A stretch of 40,070 nucleotides of DNA from Pelatocladus maniniholoensis HA4357-MV3. Its GTDB lineage: Bacteria > Cyanobacteriota > Cyanobacteriia > Cyanobacteriales > Nostocaceae. A program made the position numbers and the translations under genes. The notes beneath the pieces were generated by a model. That model worked only from the letters and a program-made list of their open reading frames with translations. It was not told the origin of the DNA and did no database searches. The stretch is from positions 1 through 40,070 of the forward strand of contig JAHHHW010000126.1 of NCBI GenBank assembly GCA_019359115.1, read 5' to 3'. Below are positions 24,306 through 32,405 of this stretch, piece by piece. Positions within the stretch are counted from its first letter, which is position 1. Each line of letters starts with the position of its first letter.

Positions 24306-25829
24306 CTATCCCTGCTCTGCGATTTGTTCAGATTTTTCTGGTTTGAGTAAGGGAAAGGCGATCGCATCCCGGATGCTAGCACAGTCAGTTAGCAACATTA
24401 CCAACCTGTCAATCCCAATACCTAATCCTCCTGTAGGAGGCATTCCGTATTCTAAGGCTGTCAAGAAGTCTTCATCTACTCCTTGAGCTTCTAAATCACC
24501 TGCTGCTTTGCGGGCTGCTTGTTCTTCTAAGCGTTGGCGTTGATCAATGGGATCGGTAAGTTCTGAGAAACTGTTAGCTGTTTCGCGCCCGACAATAAAT
24601 AATTCAAAACGTTCCACCAAAGTAGGTTGGGAACGGTGCGGTTTTGCCAAGGGCGAAATTTCGACGGGATAGTCAATTACAAAAATAGGCTGAATTAGAT
24701 TAGCCTCTACTTTTTGTTCAAAGGCTTCATTTAGTAGATTACCTATAGAAGGACAATCTTCTATTTTTTCTAATCCAGCATTTTTAGATGCTGTTTTAGC
24801 TGCTTCTAAGCTTGGGAATGATTGGAAATCTAATCCTGTATATTCTTTTACCAAAGCATGCATAGTTACACGACGCCAAGGTGATGTTAAATCAACTGCT
24901 TGTCCTTGGTAGGTAATTTGTAATGTGCCGAGTGTTTCTTGGGCAACGCTGGTAATAATTTCTTCCGTCAGCGCCATCATGTCATTGTAATCGGCGTAGG
25001 CTTGGTAAATCTCCACCGTAGTAAATTCTGGGTTATGACGGGTAGAAATTCCTTCATTACGGAAAATCCGTCCCAGTTCAAATACTTTTTCAAACCCACC
25101 GACAATCAATCGCTTGAGATGAAGTTCCGTTGCAATTCGTAAATACAACTCCATATCTAAGGTGTTGTGATATGTAACAAAGGGCCGCGCGTCCGCACCT
25201 CCTGCTTCTGCTTGTAAAACAGGGGTTTCAATTTCCAAGAAATCACGTTCTTCTAAGTATCTTCTAATACCAGCAGTGATTTGAGCGCGACGACGGAAAG
25301 TTTGCCGGACTTCGGGGTTAACGATTAAATCTACGTAGCGTTGGCGGTAACGTTTAGCTACATCTGTTAAACCGTGCCACTTATCAGGCAAGGGCAACAG
25401 AGATTTAGTTAATATTGTATATTCTTTAACATAAACTGATAATTCGCCCTTCTCAGTCCGTTTAATTGTTCCTTTAGCACCCAAGATGTCACCAACATCT
25501 GTAAGCTGTTTGAGATGGTTAAAGGCATTAGCATCAATATCTGCCATGCTGGCTTGGATGCGGTTTTTTTCTAAATAAAGCTGAATTTTGCCAGTTTCAT
25601 CTTCTATGTCGAAGAAAGCTAGTTTACCGAAGACGCGACGCACCATAATGCGTCCAGCTACAGCTACGTCTATATTTACTTCTTCTCCATTGGCTAAATC
25701 AGCAAATTTTTCCTGCAATTGCGCTGCGTGATGGGTAGATTCCCAACGATAGGCGTAGGGATTCATCCCTAACTGTCTAAACTGTTCTACTTTCTCTAGC
25801 CGCGTAGCACGGATATCTTCTTCCGACAT
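24306..25829 (-). CDS. lysS: Lysyl-tRNA synthetase, class II
   Basis: Charges tRNA-Lys with lysine using ATP. The product of about 507 residues has the N-terminal OB-fold anticodon-binding domain ([21 protein letters not shown]) and the class II catalytic core: motif 1 region near [25 protein letters not shown], motif 2 [20 protein letters not shown] and motif 3 [15 protein letters not shown]. Length is typical. The frame is open eight codons further upstream to a TTG at 25853, but the ATG at 25829 ([14 protein letters not shown]) is the expected start. Upstream gene of the pair with yebC. Confidence 0.97.
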   Translation of the reverse strand: MSEEDIRATRLEKVEQFRQLGMNPYAYRWESTHHAAQLQEKFADLANGEEVNIDVAVAGRIMVRRVFGKLAFFDIEDETGKIQLYLEKNRIQASMADIDANAFNHLKQLTDVGDILGAKGTIKRTEKGELSVYVKEYTILTKSLLPLPDKWHGLTDVAKRYRQRYVDLIVNPEVRQTFRRRAQITAGIRRYLEERDFLEIETPVLQAEAGGADARPFVTYHNTLDMELYLRIATELHLKRLIVGGFEKVFELGRIFRNEGISTRHNPEFTTVEIYQAYADYNDMMALTEEIITSVAQETLGTLQITYQGQAVDLTSPWRRVTMHALVKEYTGLDFQSFPSLEAAKTASKNAGLEKIEDCPSIGNLLNEAFEQKVEANLIQPIFVIDYPVEISPLAKPHRSQPTLVERFELFIVGRETANSFSELTDPIDQRQRLEEQAARKAAGDLEAQGVDEDFLTALEYGMPPTGGLGIGIDRLVMLLTDCASIRDAIAFPLLKPEKSEQIAEQG

Positions 25830-25896
25830 AATTAACGAACTAACATAGGGCAAGAATTAATTATAGATGCTGGCAATGTAGGCAACACCATAACTG

Positions 25897-26073
25897 TTAA
25901 ACAACATCGCCTGCTAACTCTTGTTTATAACCCAGGCGCGATCGCTCTTTTAAAAATAGTTGTTGGATTTCTTGCATATAAGGCCACAATAACACCCTTT
26001 GTTCTGCACTCAGGTGGCTACTAATTTCATCTACCAAGAGTTGACACCATTTTTCTGTCAATTCCCAGTTTGT
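25897..26073 (-). pseudogene. 3' remnant of an unidentified coding gene
   Basis: On the minus strand 58 codons stay open from a stop at 26074 to one at 25897 and encode a credible helical protein end (NWELTEKWCQLLVDEISS ... WPYMQEIQQLFLKERSRLGYK). There is no start codon before the internal Met, so it looks like the tail of a lost gene. The family is not recognised. It occupies most of the gap between lysS and the kinase gene. Confidence 0.35.
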
Positions 26074-26175
26074 CTAACCGCAGGGTAATCTCAAATCCAA
26101 AATTGTTTGAAGCTTCTGGAATTTTTATACAAAAAGCTGTATCTATTTTTAACTAGATACCAAGCAGGGAAAAGT

Positions 26176-27930
26176 ATGATCACACCGACGCTGTTAAATA
26201 ATCGCTACAAGCTTTTGAGCGTGCTTGGCAATGGTGGATTTGGAGAAACTTTTTTAGCAGAAGATACTCAGATGCCTTCTGGTCGTCGTTGTGTTATTAA
26301 ACAACTTAAACCTGTGGTTGATAATCCCCAGGTTTACCAATTGGTGCAAGATCGGTTTCAACGAGAAGCGGCGATATTAGAAGAATTGGGTGATGGTAGC
26401 AACCAAATTCCCAAATTATATGCCTATTTTACTGAAAATGGACAGTTTTATTTAGTTCAAGAATATATAGAGGGTAATACTTTAACCCAGATATTGCAGC
26501 AACAAGGGTTCATGAGTGAAACTTCGGTCAAAGATATTTTGATTAATATTTTGCCGATTCTCAATTATGTGCATAGTAAGCACATGGTACACCGCGATAT
26601 CAAACCAGATAATATTTTAATTCGTAATTTTGATGGCAAACCAGTTTTAATCGACTTTGGTGCAGTCAAAGAAACAATGGGTACGGTGGTGACTGCTTCT
26701 GGAAACTCCACTAGGTCAATTGTGATTGGTACACCAGGATATATGCCGATGGAACAAACTGCTGGACGTCCTGTGTTTGCTAGCGATATATATAGTTTGG
26801 GTTTAACAGCGATCTATTTGCTTACAGGTAAAATTCCACAGCAGTTAGCAACTGATCCTGCTACAGGTGAGATTTTGTGGCGACATTTTGCTTTGAATAT
26901 TAGTCCGAGTTTAGCGATGGTGTTGGATAAAGCAATTCAACAATCACCACGCGATCGCTATCTCAATGCTAGAGACATGCTTGCAGGCTTGCAAACTGGA
27001 TCAACACCAATAGCGGCTACAGTACCTACACCTCAAAATCCAGTATATCCCGTACCGTCACAAGGGCAATATATACAGCAACCGCCAACAAGTAACCAAC
27101 AATCACCACCTCCTCCACAGGTTCCTTACCAACAGCAAGTTGCTTACCCTCAACCCATCACATCCCCAAACCAAAACGGTTTAGGTACTTGGCAACAAGC
27201 TGTAATTATAGGGAGTGTAATTGGTGTATTTGTTGTCGGTGGTTGGTGGATGATGGAAATTTTTAGAAATAATTCTTCTGGACAAAATCAATCTGCTACC
27301 AAAATTAGTCCTACACCAACAGTATCTTCCTCGCCCTCGCTTACCTCATCCACAAATTCCCAACCAATACCAGTTTTTACTCCCAAACCTAATATTATTG
27401 CTGTTTCTCCAACACCGACAATAACTTCTTCTTTTGAAAATACTCCGATTGTTTTACCACCTACAAATGCTTCTATTTCCCAAACAGCAACTATTGAAGT
27501 GTTGAAGAATTGGATCACTGCAAAACGAGAAATATTTGCTCCTCCTTATAAAACAGATTTAGGAGAACAATTGCTCACAGGTAAAGCTTATAAAGACAAT
27601 ATCAAAAAAACAGATGATCCTGATGTATGTCTTGCAAGCGGTAACAAAGAAGAAGATTGTCTGAGTTCTGTTGATTGGTTGCAGAGAAATAATGCTTACT
27701 ATAACTATGGTGTTCAAAGTCTTGATGCAGTTAAAAGTTTTAAAGCTAGTGGCGAGCAAGCAACAATAGAAGTGGAAATTACAGAAGAACGCACATTGAT
27801 TAAAGACGGCAAAGCAGATCCAACTAACACTTCCTTTGATACTCTATTGGTACGCTATTCTTTACAATCTGAAAACGGTCAAGTCAAAATATCTGATTAT
27901 AAATCTCTGAGAACACTGCGTAAAAGTTAA
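26176..27930 (+). CDS. Membrane Ser/Thr protein kinase with C-terminal IMS domain
   Basis: A 584-residue Hanks-type kinase. The catalytic domain (about 10-270) has the glycine loop GNGGFGE (18-24), Lys42 in VIKQL, the catalytic loop HRDIKPDN with Asp141, and DFG at 160-162. A Pro/Gln-rich linker, a transmembrane helix (about 341-363), a Ser/Thr/Pro-rich spacer and a C-terminal IMS/DUF4101-like domain (about 435-580; AIKREIFAPPYK-type beginning WITAKREIFAPPYK, and DWLQRNNAYYNYG) follow. The IMS fold is shared with ARC6-type division proteins and probably binds or senses outside the cytoplasm. The frame is open upstream to 26107, but ATG 26176 has CAGGGA six bases upstream. A good candidate to phosphorylate neighbours, but no target is evident. 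Confidence 0.93.
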   Translation: MITPTLLNNRYKLLSVLGNGGFGETFLAEDTQMPSGRRCVIKQLKPVVDNPQVYQLVQDRFQREAAILEELGDGSNQIPKLYAYFTENGQFYLVQEYIEGNTLTQILQQQGFMSETSVKDILINILPILNYVHSKHMVHRDIKPDNILIRNFDGKPVLIDFGAVKETMGTVVTASGNSTRSIVIGTPGYMPMEQTAGRPVFASDIYSLGLTAIYLLTGKIPQQLATDPATGEILWRHFALNISPSLAMVLDKAIQQSPRDRYLNARDMLAGLQTGSTPIAATVPTPQNPVYPVPSQGQYIQQPPTSNQQSPPPPQVPYQQQVAYPQPITSPNQNGLGTWQQAVIIGSVIGVFVVGGWWMMEIFRNNSSGQNQSATKISPTPTVSSSPSLTSSTNSQPIPVFTPKPNIIAVSPTPTITSSFENTPIVLPPTNASISQTATIEVLKNWITAKREIFAPPYKTDLGEQLLTGKAYKDNIKKTDDPDVCLASGNKEEDCLSSVDWLQRNNAYYNYGVQSLDAVKSFKASGEQATIEVEITEERTLIKDGKADPTNTSFDTLLVRYSLQSENGQVKISDYKSLRTLRKS

Positions 27931-28000
27931 TTTTTGAGTTTTTACCTTATAATGCCTGTATTCTTGCAGTTGAAAATTTTATATATTCAAGGTGTAGCTT

Positions 28001-29533
28001 GTGGATCAGCAATCAAAAAGACAATCAAATGGTCGCGATCGCAAAATTGCCGAACTAGAAGCTAAGTTAGAACGTGCTTATCTAATTATTGAAAATCTCC
28101 AACAACAAAATATTCAATTAAAAAGGCAGATTGAAGGATTGAATCATAAGGAAGAGCAAACATCTACTTTTCTTCAAAATCCTACTTCTGTTTCCTATCC
28201 ACAAAAATTACATGTTCACAAAAAGCCAAATGTAGCTAAACAGCAACCAAAGATACCTCAAATTACAGAAGCAATCAAGATGAGTAAATCTCGAATAACA
28301 AAATTATCACACCTGCAATTTTACGGATTGATTGCTTTAGTTGTAATAGCAATAGTTGGTTTGTTTGGAGTCAGTTCACTCCTTGCACAAAGAGCAAAAA
28401 ATCAAAAAATCGAAACTATTAATAATTCATCTGCACAACCACCGACAGTTATTTCGCAAGAATCTAAATTACCTACTCAGCCGACAAATATTAATACCCA
28501 AAAACCTTTTATTAATCAACCGGATTTATCCACTCAGCCAGTTAATTTACCAGTAGAATCATCTTCTCAATTAGCAAAAGTAGATTCAGCTTTGACATAT
28601 AACGTTAAAGTACCTCCTAAATTTAAAAAAAGTGAGAAATTAGATAAGCATGTCAATATAATTTTAGACTACATCAAAGAGAAAAATTTACCCACTCAGG
28701 GTTTGTCAATTACGTTAATAGATTTAAATAAAAATACTATTTCTGGTTATCAGCAAGACTCGCCTAGATATCCGGCTAGTGTCGTGAAACTATTTTGGAT
28801 GACTATCCTTGAAGCCAAAATCAAACAAGGTTTTCTTCCATTGAGCTACACTATAAATTCTGATTTGAATGCAATGATGTTGAAATCAGATAACGATGCA
28901 GCTAGTCGTATAGTCGATCTTGTTAGTGGCACTTATTCTTATGAAAAGAAATTAAGTGAGGAACAATTCCAAACTTGGAAGCAACAGCGCCAATCATTAA
29001 ATTTTTTCTTTCAAAAAGCTGGATATAAAGATATTAATGTTAGTCAAAAAACTTATCCAATATCCTATTTAAAAGTTACAGAACCCAAAGGTGCTGATTT
29101 ACAGTTACGTGGCGATCATCCCAATAATCCCAGGCGTAATAAAATTACAACATATCAGACAGCCAGATTGATGTACGAGATTTTTACTAGTCAAGCCGTT
29201 GGGCCTGAATATAGTGAACAAATGATTGGTTTATTAACTAGAGATTTGCATCCAGAAGCATGGAAATTACAGCCACCTAATCCAGATGAGTTTAATCCTG
29301 TAGAGAATTTTTTGGGTGAATCTTTAGCCCCAGATGCAGATCAACTTGTTTTTGCTTCTAAAGCTGGTTGGACAACAGCGTCTCGTCAAGAAGTCGCATA
29401 TGTGGCTACTAAAGACGGCAAATCTCGTTATATCATTGCTATTTTTGGAGAAGATCCAGCCTACGCTGCTAGTAAAAATGTTTTCCCGGATATTTCTCGG
29501 CTTGTATTTGAGAGTATGAGGAATGGTAAATAG
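28001..29533 (+). CDS. Membrane-anchored serine hydrolase, class A beta-lactamase-like
   Basis: A 510-residue protein with an N-terminal coiled coil (about 13-50), a transmembrane helix (about 108-128), a Pro/Gln/Thr-rich linker and a penicilloyl-serine-transferase domain (about 205-505). Active-site motifs are SVVK (Ser260, Lys263), SDN (296-298) and KAG in FASKAGW (normally KTG). No clear omega-loop Glu was found, so it may be a penicillin-binding-protein relative and not a true lactamase. The topology puts the coiled coil in the cytoplasm and the enzyme in the periplasm. GTG 28001 is the start, with AAGG at 27989-27992. It is 70 bp after the kinase gene on the same strand. Confidence 0.85.
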   Translation: MDQQSKRQSNGRDRKIAELEAKLERAYLIIENLQQQNIQLKRQIEGLNHKEEQTSTFLQNPTSVSYPQKLHVHKKPNVAKQQPKIPQITEAIKMSKSRITKLSHLQFYGLIALVVIAIVGLFGVSSLLAQRAKNQKIETINNSSAQPPTVISQESKLPTQPTNINTQKPFINQPDLSTQPVNLPVESSSQLAKVDSALTYNVKVPPKFKKSEKLDKHVNIILDYIKEKNLPTQGLSITLIDLNKNTISGYQQDSPRYPASVVKLFWMTILEAKIKQGFLPLSYTINSDLNAMMLKSDNDAASRIVDLVSGTYSYEKKLSEEQFQTWKQQRQSLNFFFQKAGYKDINVSQKTYPISYLKVTEPKGADLQLRGDHPNNPRRNKITTYQTARLMYEIFTSQAVGPEYSEQMIGLLTRDLHPEAWKLQPPNPDEFNPVENFLGESLAPDADQLVFASKAGWTTASRQEVAYVATKDGKSRYIIAIFGEDPAYAASKNVFPDISRLVFESMRNGK

Positions 29534-29561
29534 TAGAGATGTAGCAATGCTATGTCTCTAC
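29533..29561. repeat. GTAGAGATGTAGCA hairpin
   Basis: Arms 29533-29546 and 29548-29561 pair at 12 of 14 positions and overlap the stop codon of the serine hydrolase gene. Same family of TGTAGAGA hairpins as at 14559 and 20367. Confidence 0.7.
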
Positions 29562-29587
29562 ACAGGAAGCATCCCAATTTTTTTAAT

Positions 29588-29730
29588 ATAGCGCTTCTGA
29601 CTTAATTGCAATACAGTCGGAACCCCACCCTGGCTTTGCTGACGCAAAACCCCCCCTCCCCGCACGCGCTTAGGGGATTAAGGGGTGGGGTGCGTATTTT
29701 ATTCTAGATATAAACCGTTCTGAACTTTAG
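29588..29730. mobile_element. 133-bp type dispersed palindromic element, copy B (inverted, diverged)
   Basis: Starts ATAGCGCTTCTGAC and runs through AATACAGTCGG, AACCCCACCC, a GC-rich middle and GGGGATTAAGG; the far end (TAAACCGTTCTGAAC) is diverged from copies A and C. It is in the opposite orientation to both. Directly after it (about 29732-29815) lies a degenerate AGTTCAGAG/GTCAGTTTTAAC ... AACTGACTT double-hairpin repeat. The last 95 bp up to the caspase gene show only a GGGGAG ribosome-binding site at 29895. Confidence 0.7.
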
Positions 29731-29909
29731 TTCAGAGCTAATAGTTTAAGTCAGTTTTAACAGACTAGAATACCACAAAACAGTCGGTTTCAACTGACTT
29801 TTGCTATTATCCTCACATGCTGAAAGCAGACTACTTGATTTATTTGAGTCGTTTGAGCTAGTGAAGAATTTACTATAGAAAAATAAAGCTTGATGGGGAG
29901 TAAAGCTAG

Positions 29910-31571
29910 GTGAGTACTCGCTGGGCGTTCTTAGTTGGAGTTAACCGCTACGTAGATTCTGGAATTAGTGATTTAAATTTTTGCGTGAATGATGTTTTGG
30001 TGCTAGGACAAACCCTGGAGTCACTTGGCTATGAAGTAGTTACTCTCCATGATCAACAAGATTGGAATCATCCACGCTTTCCTAATCGTAACAATGTAGA
30101 AGCAAGACTCAAGCACGTTTGTGATGCTGTGCAACCAGATGATTTACTTTGGGTGCATTTTGCTTGTCATGGGACTGTGGTGAAGACAGCAGCGAATCAC
30201 ACAGAACCTATTTTAATTACTTGTGATACGCAGATAAATTTATTAGAACAGCAAGCGCTCCCTGTGGCCAAGGTTGAGCAGTATATGAAAGCTAGTCAAG
30301 CGCGACGCTTTTTATTAACCTTAGATGCTTGTCACACTGGTTTAGATATTGGTAGAGATTTATTAGCTGATCCAGAGTTTATTCATAATGTTTACGAACA
30401 GGCTGAGGGTTTTGCACTCATTGCAGCTAGTACTGCTCAACAAAGGGCTTTTGAATGGCGAGAAAAACAGCATGGTGTGTTTACCTATCATTTATTAGAA
30501 GCGCTAAGTGGTCAAGCGGATCGTGCAGGTAAGAATTTTGTCACCGTCGATGATTTGAAAAATCATGTGTTGGATGGTTTGCGGCGTTGGGGTGTGAAAA
30601 ATGACATTTTGCAAGAGCCGACAGCTCGTACGGAAGGATTAGGCGATATGATTTTGGCTGATTATCGGAAGCCACAATCACAAAATTCTCTACCAGCTTT
30701 ACGAGAGTTTGAGTTTGAAGTGGTGACGGTGCGGATAGAAAACAAAGGGTTCTTTAATCCCCGTAAAGAACTGATTTCTAATCGTCGTGTAGGAACTGCA
30801 AAATACTTTGTCGAAGATTTGGGACAAGGTATAGGTTTGGAGATGGTGGAAATTCCCGGTGGTAGATTTACAATGGGCGCACCGATAGAAGAAAGTGATA
30901 GCCGTGACAGCGAAAGACCGCAACATCGAGTCATCATTTCTACTTTTTTTATGGGTAAATATCCTATCACTCAAGCCCAATGGCGAGCCGTAGCCGCATT
31001 ACCAAAAATTAATCGTGATTTAAAACCTGATCCATCACACTTTAAAGGTGATAACCGACCTGTAGAATGTGTGTCTTGGTATGATGCAGTCGAATTTTGT
31101 GCCAGACTTTCTTTAAAAACAGGACGAGAATATCGACTACCAAGTGAAGCTGAGTGGGAATATGCTTGTCGTGCTGGGACAACAACACCGTTTTATTTTG
31201 GTGAAACGATTACAACTGATTTAGCAAATTATAACGGTAACTATATCTATGGTGATGCACCTAAAGGAAAGTATCGAGAAGAAACAACGCCTGTAGGATA
31301 TTTTCCGCCTAATGCCTTTGGTTTATATGATATGCACGGCAATGTTTGGGAATTGTGTGCAGATGATTGGCATGATAACTATGCTGGAGCGCCAACTGAT
31401 GGCAGTGCATGGCAAAGTGATAATAAAAAATTGGTGCTGCGGGGCGGTTCCTGGGGCAACGATCCTGAAGACTGCCGGTCTGCGTGTCGCGGCAACAGCA
31501 TTAGGGCGGAGCGCGACGGCATCGGCAGCCCCCTCGGTTTTCGTGTTGTCTGTGCTGTCGGGAGGACTTAA
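29910..31571 (+). CDS. Caspase-like (peptidase C14) protein with FGE-sulfatase / C-type lectin domain
   Basis: A 553-residue bacterial caspase homologue (orthocaspase). The N-terminal peptidase C14 domain (about 5-250) has the catalytic dyad His87 in HFACHGT and Cys141 in LDACHTG. The C-terminal part (about 308-550) is a formylglycine-generating-enzyme-type domain: EIPGGRFTMGAP, WRAVAALP, PVECVSWYDAVEFCARLS, YRLPSEAEWEYACRAGT, LYDMHGNVWELCADDW and RGGSWGNDP. FGE-type folds in this setting usually serve as binding, not catalytic, domains. The start is GTG 29910 with GGGGAG at 29895-29900. The last 40 codons show the pattern of a diversity-generating retroelement variable region (see separate entry). 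Its protease partner or target and its reverse transcriptase are not in the window. Confidence 0.93.
   Translation: MSTRWAFLVGVNRYVDSGISDLNFCVNDVLVLGQTLESLGYEVVTLHDQQDWNHPRFPNRNNVEARLKHVCDAVQPDDLLWVHFACHGTVVKTAANHTEPILITCDTQINLLEQQALPVAKVEQYMKASQARRFLLTLDACHTGLDIGRDLLADPEFIHNVYEQAEGFALIAASTAQQRAFEWREKQHGVFTYHLLEALSGQADRAGKNFVTVDDLKNHVLDGLRRWGVKNDILQEPTARTEGLGDMILADYRKPQSQNSLPALREFEFEVVTVRIENKGFFNPRKELISNRRVGTAKYFVEDLGQGIGLEMVEIPGGRFTMGAPIEESDSRDSERPQHRVIISTFFMGKYPITQAQWRAVAALPKINRDLKPDPSHFKGDNRPVECVSWYDAVEFCARLSLKTGREYRLPSEAEWEYACRAGTTTPFYFGETITTDLANYNGNYIYGDAPKGKYREETTPVGYFPPNAFGLYDMHGNVWELCADDWHDNYAGAPTDGSAWQSDNKKLVLRGGSWGNDPEDCRSACRGNSIRAERDGIGSPLGFRVVCAVGRT
31438..31567 (+). other. Probable DGR variable region (VR) at the 3' end of the caspase-FGE gene
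   Basis: The last codons after LRGGSW consist of fixed positions (CRSA, R, RAER, LGFRVVCA) alternating with clusters GND, ED, C, GNSI and DGIGSP. Nearly all codons in the clusters end in C or T, as expected if they derive from AAC/AAT codons in a template by A-to-N mutagenesis. The stretch is clearly more GC-rich than the gene. The conserved end CTCGGTTTTCGTGTTG and GTCGGGAGG would be the homing sequence. FGE/C-type lectin ends are the classical target of these elements in cyanobacteria. Confidence 0.75.
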
Positions 31572-31664
31572 TAGCCCTTTATACTTTTGCTCTTTTGCCC
31601 TCTGCTCTTTCTTCTTTTCCCTTTGCCTTTTTTGCGAGCGCAGCGAGCTCGATTTATTTTTATA

Positions 31665-31690
31665 GCAGGGAGCAGGGAACAGGGAACAGC
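31665..31690. repeat. GCAGGGA heptamer repeat
   Basis: GCAGGGA twice, ACAGGGA, ACAGC. Just upstream, at 31634-31650, CGAGC and GCTCG can pair around a 7-base loop, 63 bp after the caspase gene stop. Confidence 0.8.
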
Positions 31691-31752
31691 TTGAAGATTG
31701 CGTAATTAATTTTGTTTAGGTATTTATCAAGTCCGCTACGTACCAGCCTTGA

Positions 31753-31941
31753 TATCGGGTTGCATTGTGAATGTATCGGGTTGCATTACGATTGTATCGG
31801 GTTGCATTACGATTGCATCGAGTTACATTGCGATTGTATCGAGTCGCATTGCGATTGTATCGAGTCGCATTGCGATTGCATCGAGTCGCATTGCGATTGT
31901 ATCGAGTCGCATTGCGATTGCATCGAGTCGCATTGCGATTG
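31753..31941. repeat. 21-bp minisatellite, nine copies (array 2)
   Basis: Units start every 21 bp from 31753 to 31921, with a partial tenth from 31942. The early ones begin TATCGGGTTGCATT, the later ones TATCGAGTCGCATT or CATCGAGTCGCATT and end GCGATTG. The unit is the reverse complement of the array 1 unit at about 16 of 21 positions. No spacers, so it is not a CRISPR array. Confidence 0.95.
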
Positions 31942-31985
31942 TATTAAGTTACCAGGCAAATGGTACATATTAATTATGCCGAAGG

Positions 31986-32038
31986 CTAACGCACCGTTGT
32001 AGATTTTCGGTGCGTTAGGACGTTCCCGTCCATAACGC
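31986..32038. repeat. CTAACGCACCG double hairpin
   Basis: CTAACGCACCG (31986-31996) pairs perfectly with CGGTGCGTTAG (32008-32018); the latter can alternatively pair with CATAACGC through GGACG/CGTCC. It is a common type of cyanobacterial dispersed hairpin, here just before copy C of the 133-bp element. Confidence 0.8.
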
Positions 32039-32055
32039 ACCCTACCAGTTTTTAT

Positions 32056-32402
32056 ATAGCAGTTCTCGGTTGTGTCCAATACGTACCCCACCCCTTAATC
32101 CCCTCCCCGTAAGCCTACGGTGTACACACAAATCTAGGTTGAGCGCATCTGTACCGCCTCGGAATAAATTCCTCCTCTCATAGCGCAAGTCCTCTTCAGA
32201 GGACTCAAAAAAAAGTTTGTTCCAGTCCACTTGAGTGGACTTTCGCTATGAGCCTGGAACTTTAGTTCTAGGCGGGATACAGTTTCAACATGAAAAATTT
32301 TGACTTATGTGTACACCGCAGCGTAAGCGGGGAGGGGAGGTTTTGCGTCAGCAAAGCCGGGGTGGGGTTCCGACTGTATTGCAATCGAGTCAGAAGTGCT
32401 AT
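32056..32402. mobile_element. 133-bp dispersed palindromic element, copy C, split by an insertion
   Basis: Identical to copy A over most of its length (ATAGCAGTTCTCGG at the left, CAGAAGTGCTAT at the right). Removing 208 bp plus one 6-bp duplicate leaves exactly 133 bp, the length of copy A. The split falls in the apical loop of the palindrome. The right end reaches to four bases before the malQ stop codon. Confidence 0.88.
32114..32321. mobile_element. 208-bp MITE nested inside copy C
   Basis: Flanked by CGTAAG (32108-32113 and 32322-32327), a 6-bp target duplication. Near the ends CGGTGTACACA occurs as a perfect 11-bp inverted repeat. The interior (32177-32252) holds another inverted repeat, CTCATAGCG ... 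CGCTATGAG, enclosing AGTCCTCTTCAGAGGACT, with GGAACTTTAGTTCTAGGCGGG to the right: a third nesting level. No coding capacity. Confidence 0.85.
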
Positions 32403-32405
32403 AAT

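Noticed and set aside
26107-26175. Extended N-terminus of the Ser/Thr kinase from a TTG start
   Set aside because: The Shine-Dalgarno-like CAGGGA precedes the ATG at 26176 and kinase similarity begins directly after it.
31312-31665. Alternative plus-strand frame over the end of the caspase gene
   Set aside because: It has no family motifs; the main frame carries the complete FGE domain to its natural GFRVV end.
31712-32002. Cys-rich frame through array 2
   Set aside because: Same reason, and here the units differ by amino-acid-changing bases, so no coding selection is visible.
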